Assembly (NCBI GenBank): GCA_963971425.1
Contig: OZ020515.1
Location: 9,006,291 to 9,070,290, forward strand
Length of the DNA stretch: 64,000 nucleotides
Source of the DNA: Bryoerythrophyllum caledonicum
Lineage: Eukaryota > Streptophyta > Bryopsida > Pottiales > Pottiaceae
Reading direction: 5' to 3'
Shown piece after piece: positions 58,679 to 64,000 of the stretch; position 1 is the first letter of the stretch, and each line of letters opens with the position of its first letter. The notes beneath the pieces are model-generated. The model saw nothing but the letters and a program-made list of their open reading frames with translations. It did not search any database and was not told the DNA's origin. Both the position numbers and the translations under genes were made by a program.

Positions 58679-60859
58679 ACGTGGGTGGAGAAACTTGGCG
58701 CGATATTTGCTGGAGCAGATAAGAAGCTTGAAGTGGAACAACACGGTGGTCAGCCTAAACTTCCTCTTTTATATGTGTCGAATGCCCTCTTTGGGATGTG
58801 GAAGAGTATCCAGGATAACTGGATTGAAGGACTGCTTCCCAACTCGTTCGCGAAGTATTCAAGTTTTCCAGGCGCTGACGAGGACAATGACGACGAGGAG
58901 GACGATGCGGAAAGTTTGGCAAAGAAGAAGAGGCTGGCTGCAAAACGATTTGCCTCTCGAGCTCTGAAGCAAAACGATTTGCAACCACTGTACTCGATGT
59001 GGGATAGCGAGTTTGTGAAAATGGCTAGGATGGTGATTGCGAAGGCGATTTCGATCAAATCAACAAAATCGCTCAAGAAGCCAGCCATTCTTCCCAAACT
59101 CCGCGACCAGTGTCTCGTCGAGATGAAGTTCCGGCTTCTGAAGAATGAGATGATGCACTACTTCAGAAAGAACCCCCTGCCAGCGAAGACAGTCAATGAG
59201 TTATATTCGGAGGAGGAGTACATTGAGCTCGCCAGGGAGCTGAAGATATCCGACAAGATACTCCAAATGTGGCATGACAGACTCCAGAAGGACGATGGCG
59301 GATGTCAGTTCTTCAAGAAGCGGGGGGCTAACTTGAATCCCTCTAGCAAGTCAGAGGACATCGCCCCGTTGTTGAAGGCCATATTTGATTAGCAGCGGAC
59401 ACTTAGCGCCGCTGCTTCAGTAGACGTGGTCGTCGAGCCGTCTTCTGGGCCCACGTTTGTCAGCCAATACAAAGTGAAGCAGATGGTGAGGAAATCAAGG
59501 GATGTTGAGAAGATCCTTAGAAAGGATTCCGTCCTCAAGTGGATTAAACCGGATGCGATGGTTGTGTTTGTCTAGTGCTTTGTCAATCGCGAGACACAAG
59601 GAGTTCGATGGAGTATCACAGACCAAGTGAACCAAACTCTAGGTGCTATGGAGTGGAAAGATTCACAGAGGTTCATGAGGGCTCAGAATCCTGGGGTGTT
59701 TATTACTGACCGGTATGGAATGGTGGAGTTGGCAAATGTGGTATCGGGGAGGGGCAAGCCGATTGTACAATCACCGATCTGGTATTTTACCTCCACGATG
59801 TATATCACGTCAGGACGAGAGGGATTTATAACGCCTCCAACTCCAGAGCCCACCTTAGGCTTGTTCTTCAACTTCCTCTACGGTCAGACTCCCGATACCA
59901 ATGTGGAAATCAACTTCCGGTCATTTTTTGGAAATGACATGCCATATCAATATATGATATCCGCAGCGGATTTTAAGGATGCTCCTATACAGTGGGCACA
60001 GAAAGGCAGGGCCAATTTTAATATCCATGCGGTTAACCAACTAATTGGCACACTTGGGCGGGCCGACACTGTCATTGTCAACGTCGGTGGAGGGGCTTCT
60101 GTCACCTAGGTTGGCCTGGTAATATGATCGGAGGATCCTTCGATCTCATTTCCTTCCCCTTATCTTTCATAGCAATTTTACGATTTATATGTTCCTTGCA
60201 CGCTTGCATCTCATTCGTGGTCTAGTTTTTCTGCTCGCAGACGAAAGGCGCACAGATCATCGAGATCGTCCATTCCTTGGGACGATGAGAGAGATGCCCT
60301 ACGCAGAGCTCTTGAAATATGGGACTCTTGATTGGTTCTTAACCTTGCTGTCCCCTCACCATCTTCACCGGCTTCGAAGAAGAATAAAACTCCGACAAAG
60401 AAGAAGGAGAGACACGTGAGAATGACAACGCGGCAGCAATAGGCGAGAAGTAAGAGGACTCTTGACTTCGATGCCCCAAATGTAGGGACGGCCGGTGATG
60501 ACGAATCCAACAAAGATGAAGGCCGCCGAAGACGCTTTGACTCGGGGCCGGACGAGACGTATGTGCCATCAGAGTCCGAGGAGGAGCATGGCGGGGAGGA
60601 GCGCGAGGAAAAGAAGATTGATGAACATGACTCGGACATGGACTCTGTCGAGTCGTCAGAAGAACATGGGGGCCAGGATCATGGGGGCCGAGGACATGGG
60701 GGCCAAGACGAGGTGGAAAACACTCAGATTCTACAAGAGGGGGGAGAAGATGTGGAGGATGAAGATGAACATCCGCTTTTGATGCACCGTGGAAAGACTC
60801 GTCGGGTCAACAACGAAGGAGCAAATGATGCTATCCCCAGTGTGCAAACCACTAACACT

Positions 60860-61258
60860 GTATGATACAATGACTACCTCCTAACTTTGTCTGAACCAGA
60901 CATAAAACAATTTTCTGGATGTTGTAGATAATTTTTGTAATGGACGATAATCTCTTCATGTCTATTTCTTGGTATTCTATGTTTTCATTTCCGATATCCC
61001 TCCTTCTGCAAGTATTTCAAGGTGCAGATGATCGCCGCATGCATGCATCCCCTTCGGATCCTCCGGTAATGGTTCACATATCACTACTTCTCAAATCGGT
61101 TAATTGGATCGGAGGATCCGTCGATCTCTTTCATTGGGGTCTTCTTTCTTGATATATTTAGTCCGTCAGTGAGTCGTGACTTGGTCCTCAGTTAGACAGT
61201 ATCATCGATGGATCCCTCGATCTCCGTGTGTCTCACCTAGGATGCATGTTTTAATCAG
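60860..61258 (+). other. Intron of the large gene with three palindromes
   Basis: Donor ACT|GTATGA, acceptor AATCAG|GTT; both flanking exons are in phase 0. Palindromes at about 61050, 61107-61126 and 61204-61222. Confidence 0.5.
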
Positions 61259-63140
61259 GTTGCCATCACGGTAAATAGGCCGTATGTTTTGCCCGATCGA
61301 GAATTGTTTCGACTAGATCCCCACTATCGCCCAACTTTAATGTTTAATGACGGATTGGCGTTTGTAAATTCCGACTCGGACGACGAACTTATTGATCGTT
61401 ACTCATGGGCGCAGCTTCCCGGTTCCGAATACCATACCCCTGGATCCCTCCAATCTGGGTTCTCCACTATAGCTTCGGCACAGTATCCCAGCATTGTCCA
61501 CGTCTCTCCAAGGAGAGATATCCTACAGGTCCACCATGAAGACGAAGGGCCTAAGGAGGTTGAAGAAAGGACAAGGAGAAGGTAGAGAGGGAGGAGGATG
61601 AGCCGGAGGTGGATGTCCTCGAGGATGATGTAAAGAGAAGAGCAGAAGCTGATGAGCGGAGACAAATTGAGGAAGAGCGGTTGGAACAGGAGGAAGCGGA
61701 GTGGGCTGAGAGGCCTTGGTGCTCCCCGTTGCCAACCCGGATTGAGCCAGAGGTGGATGACCTCGAGGAGGATGTAAGAAGAAGAGCCGAAGCTGATGAA
61801 CAAAGGAAAATTAACGAGGAGAAGTTGGAACAGGACGAAGCGGAGTGGCCTGAGAGGCCTTGGTGCTCGCCCAAGCCAACAGTGACTAATTTTGGCAACA
61901 AGCGGGGTTCTCGAACTAGAGTTACTTGCAAGATTGTACGTAATCTAGTTCCACCTGGCAATGTTGAGCCTTCGACATCCGGCCCTGTAGCAATGGAGTT
62001 GGATGCAGTTGAATCTCAGCCTTCTTCCAGCCACGCAGTGGAATCTGTTTCTGACCCTCTGCAAAACATAGCAGAGTCATTGGCCGCAACAACTTTGGCA
62101 AATCTGGTTGACATGTTGCCAATTCCAGTTTCTCAAGGTCTTCACCAAGCAGAAACAACTTCTACGTCTGTCCATGCAGACGAGGAAGAGGTTCATCATG
62201 GCGTATTCGAAGATGCTAGCGAAGATCTTCTAGCCTTTAGCCCTCCTAGAATTATTCCAAGGTCGTCTGTAGTTGATGTTGGTGGAATGGGTGAATCATC
62301 CGCTCCTCATATTGGTTTGACATCCTCTACAGAAGGTGAGTTTCATGTCCGTTCTTCTACTTCACTGTCTTCAGTTCGTGGTATGTATATGACTTGCTCG
62401 AAGGATCCTCCGATTGCCATGCGCCTCACTCATGCTTACATGTTTGCTTAACTGTAGGAGTATTACGAGGAGGTACTCGGCTTGCATCCCCCGGCGATTC
62501 GAAGGTAAGGCATCCGAGATACACTATTGTCCTCGACTTGAATGGATTTTTGATTCATAGGACTTCTCCGCCGCGTAGTAGTATTCCTAGACCTGACTGC
62601 CGTCTCTTTCTGGAGTGGTTGCACAAAATTGCTAATATTGTGATATGGAGCTGTGCGATGAAGACAAATGTCAATAGCATGTTAGTAGATGCCCTGAGCA
62701 ACTCTCTCCTGAAGCCAACTAACCTTTTAGTTTTGTCCCAAGTTGATACTACAATGTCAACGTTTCCTAGAAAGGAGAATCCATCCAAACGATACATGCT
62801 GAAGGACCTCAGGAAACTCGCTCGGCTTCATGACCACGTGGACATTGATCTCACTTTGCTCATAGATGACAGTCCGGAGAAGAACCTCCTCAATGGCGAG
62901 TTCAATGCTATACATCCTCGTCCTTGGATTGGTGATTTGAAGGACAAGTTTCTCGCTACGTGCCTGAAGCCTTGGCTGACAATAATGTTTTTGTCACGCA
63001 TCCATGTAGCAGAGTTTGTTCAGAACAATCCCCTCCCTGAATGTCAGGATTGTCGTACGCTGAGGGCGACTGAGCTTTCTAGAAATATTATAAGAGGGTG
63101 TTCTCAGAAGTGGGATCCCTCGATCCCGGGATTTCAATGA
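61259..63140 (+). pseudogene. 3' part of the large gene: 48-aa repeats and FCP1-like domain
   Basis: Exon 61259-62335 encodes VAITVNRPYVLPDRELF, then an acidic coil region with two tandem 48-residue repeats (starting at bases 61600 and 61744: EPEVDVLEDDVKRRAEADER ... AEWAERPWCSP, and EPEVDDLEEDVRRRAEADEQ ... AEWPERPWCSP). A frameshift near 61585 breaks it. Intron 62336-62457 joins phase 1 (GAA G|GA) to 62458-63140. That exon is a HAD/NIF-type (FCP1 homology) phosphatase-like domain: YTIVLDLNGFLI (motif I), VIWSCAMK (motif II) and LLIDDSPEKN (motif III). The second Asp of the usual DxD is Asn here, so phosphatase activity is doubtful. The ORF ends TGA 63138-63140, or splices on. Confidence 0.6.
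62336..62457 (+). other. Intron of the large gene, 122 bp, with one palindrome
   Basis: GTGAGT ... TTAACTGTAG; exons join in phase 1. The palindrome CTCGAAGGATCCTCCGATT lies at 62398-62415. Confidence 0.75.
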
Positions 63141-64000
63141 CACTTCAGTCTCATCGATGACGTAAATATTGTTTATATTTTTTGAGGATATTTTTGTAGC
63201 CTTTAAGGATGTTCTGTTCTTTTTAAAAATGACCACCATGTTTATCTCCGATGTTTTATTTTCTAAGTTTCCCCCTTTCATAATCACATTCACGTGTCCT
63301 TTTTTGTCGCTCGTTGTTTTTCTAGATGATCAAAGGATCCGTCGATGTTATTTATAACCTCCCGATCTTTTGTCATGTTCACAGCTTTTACACAACCAGA
63401 AGAAAGTTATTGTATTGTCCCTGAACGGAGTCCTTTGTTTCGAAAAATACGATTATTGCACCCCATGACGCTTCAATCGAGATAATATTGTAGTTCGTCC
63501 TGGTCTCCTAGAGTTCTTCAGAATCCTTCTGAAGTCCTTTCATGTCGGTATCTAGTCTTCCATGATTCCGTCACGCCTGAAGAAGGTTCTTGATGTTATC
63601 ATTCCCAAAGATATAAGGACTCAACTTCTTTTCGTCTATAGCCGGAACAAGTGCTCAAGGCCACATCTTTATCCTAACATTATACCTAACATTGGAACGG
63701 CCTTGCTTCCATTCATTCTTCCCCTGTGAGCTTCTTGCTCGGTGAAGGCATATCTTTGTGCATGTGAGATGGATGGAAAGTTTAGACGAAGACTGCTTGA
63801 ACCATGGCACTTTGAGCCAGTATTGCATACTTTATAAATGGTTCCTGGATTAAATAGGTACTCCCTCCATCTTTCTTATCAGTACTTGTCATTGAGTTAT
63901 TTATATGAATAAAGCATCAACTGATTTTCATCTTCTTCTTCCTATCTACTTGAGTGTATAACATTCGGGAGATCCCTCGATGTGACTTGGATTACTTCAA
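63141..64000. other. Downstream region, palindromes continue
   Basis: An acceptor-like 'ttttgtag' at about 63200 could continue the gene. Palindromes at 63328-63346 and 63967-63981. No further domain is recognised before the end of the window. Confidence 0.35.

Larger units (their letters stand above)
56441..60859 (+). pseudogene. Multi-exon gene, ParB-like N-terminal half (damaged)
   Basis: Exon 56423-56490 carries ATG 56441 (MAGVVLGLIERPKWLN) and a GTAAGT donor. Intron 56491-57251 joins in phase to WANLIPSDSVNLDWCPVKLY. Frameshifts near 57475 and 57905 flank a Lys/Pro/Ser-rich linker. From 57910 comes MAKYSPKDLQQVKELYEREF, then a segment ending HFYIIGGQHCVAAHNFL, which resembles the GGxHR motif of ParB/sulfiredoxin-fold proteins. 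Intron 58570-58678 (GTAAGT...GTGCAG) joins in phase 0 to an acidic/Lys-rich exon with TAG at 59390-92 and 59573-75. A tentative intron 60119-60240 has a phase mismatch. An acidic EHGGQD repeat region ends at 60859. A TGA (60329-31) and TAG (60440-42) lie within. Origin (host or giant transposon) is open. Confidence 0.5.

Noticed and set aside
57895-63140. Integrated giant-virus segment
   Set aside because: Introns, plant-like splice sites and lack of any viral core gene; a large transposon explains it as well.

Overview
The window looks like nuclear DNA of a plant-like (green-lineage) eukaryote. It has AT-rich intergenic DNA, GT-AG introns, a Ty1/copia retrotransposon with a plant-type primer-binding site, LINE 3' ends with poly(A), a Tc1/mariner element, many small inverted-repeat transposons, degenerate TTTAGGG-like repeats and a fragment of the GPI-anchor gene PIG-C. 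I cannot name the species. Three single-frame ORFs (17571-19099, 38710-39162, 41006-41514) are broken only by TAA/TAG and never internally by TGA. This is either decay of Gln codons in methylated repeats or a nuclear code with UAR=Gln, as known in some ulvophycean green algae.

Layout. 0-7 kb: a foldback hairpin, a PIG-C fragment and three tiny genes (1881-2006 -, 3464-3616 +, 6605-6853 -) whose products carry the motif GDGGxS[K/R]WxPP. 7-15 kb: LINE remnants and a family of elements of about 950 bp with TTAA-CCCCTAAAGG ends (piggyBac-like, non-autonomous). 15.8-20 kb: a minisatellite and a large minus-strand ORF with stop codons. 21.7-27 kb: a Harbinger-type MITE, then arm A of an inverted duplication carrying a three-unit peptide gene. 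27.2-32.7 kb: a decayed copia element whose 3' LTR contains a complete but inactive mariner element with a TA duplication. 33-42 kb: more piggyBac-like and Harbinger-like elements and two further stop-containing ORFs. 42-46 kb: a four-unit peptide gene, then arm B of the inverted duplication with a second three-unit peptide gene. 47-64 kb: a different compartment with two large intron-containing, damaged genes (a DUF7869-like transposon-type gene on -, and a ParB-like/FCP1-phosphatase-like gene on +).

Two signals stand out. First, eight loci (15 motif units, in runs of 1, 3 or 4) encode GDGGxSKWxPP peptides; three of these loci share a TATA box 216-225 bp upstream of the ATG. I do not recognise this family, and it is the best candidate for an undescribed system. 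Second, a roughly 20-bp palindrome centred on GGATCC (GATCGAAGGATCCTTCGATC and variants) recurs more than 20 times, only between 47.46 and 63.98 kb, and lies in the introns and spacers of the two large genes.

How parts relate: most of the window is nested transposon debris. The peptide genes sit in GC-rich islands within it, and one pair was duplicated as part of a segment of 3-4 kb. All intron boundaries, TATA boxes and repeat ends given here were read by eye and have not been computed.
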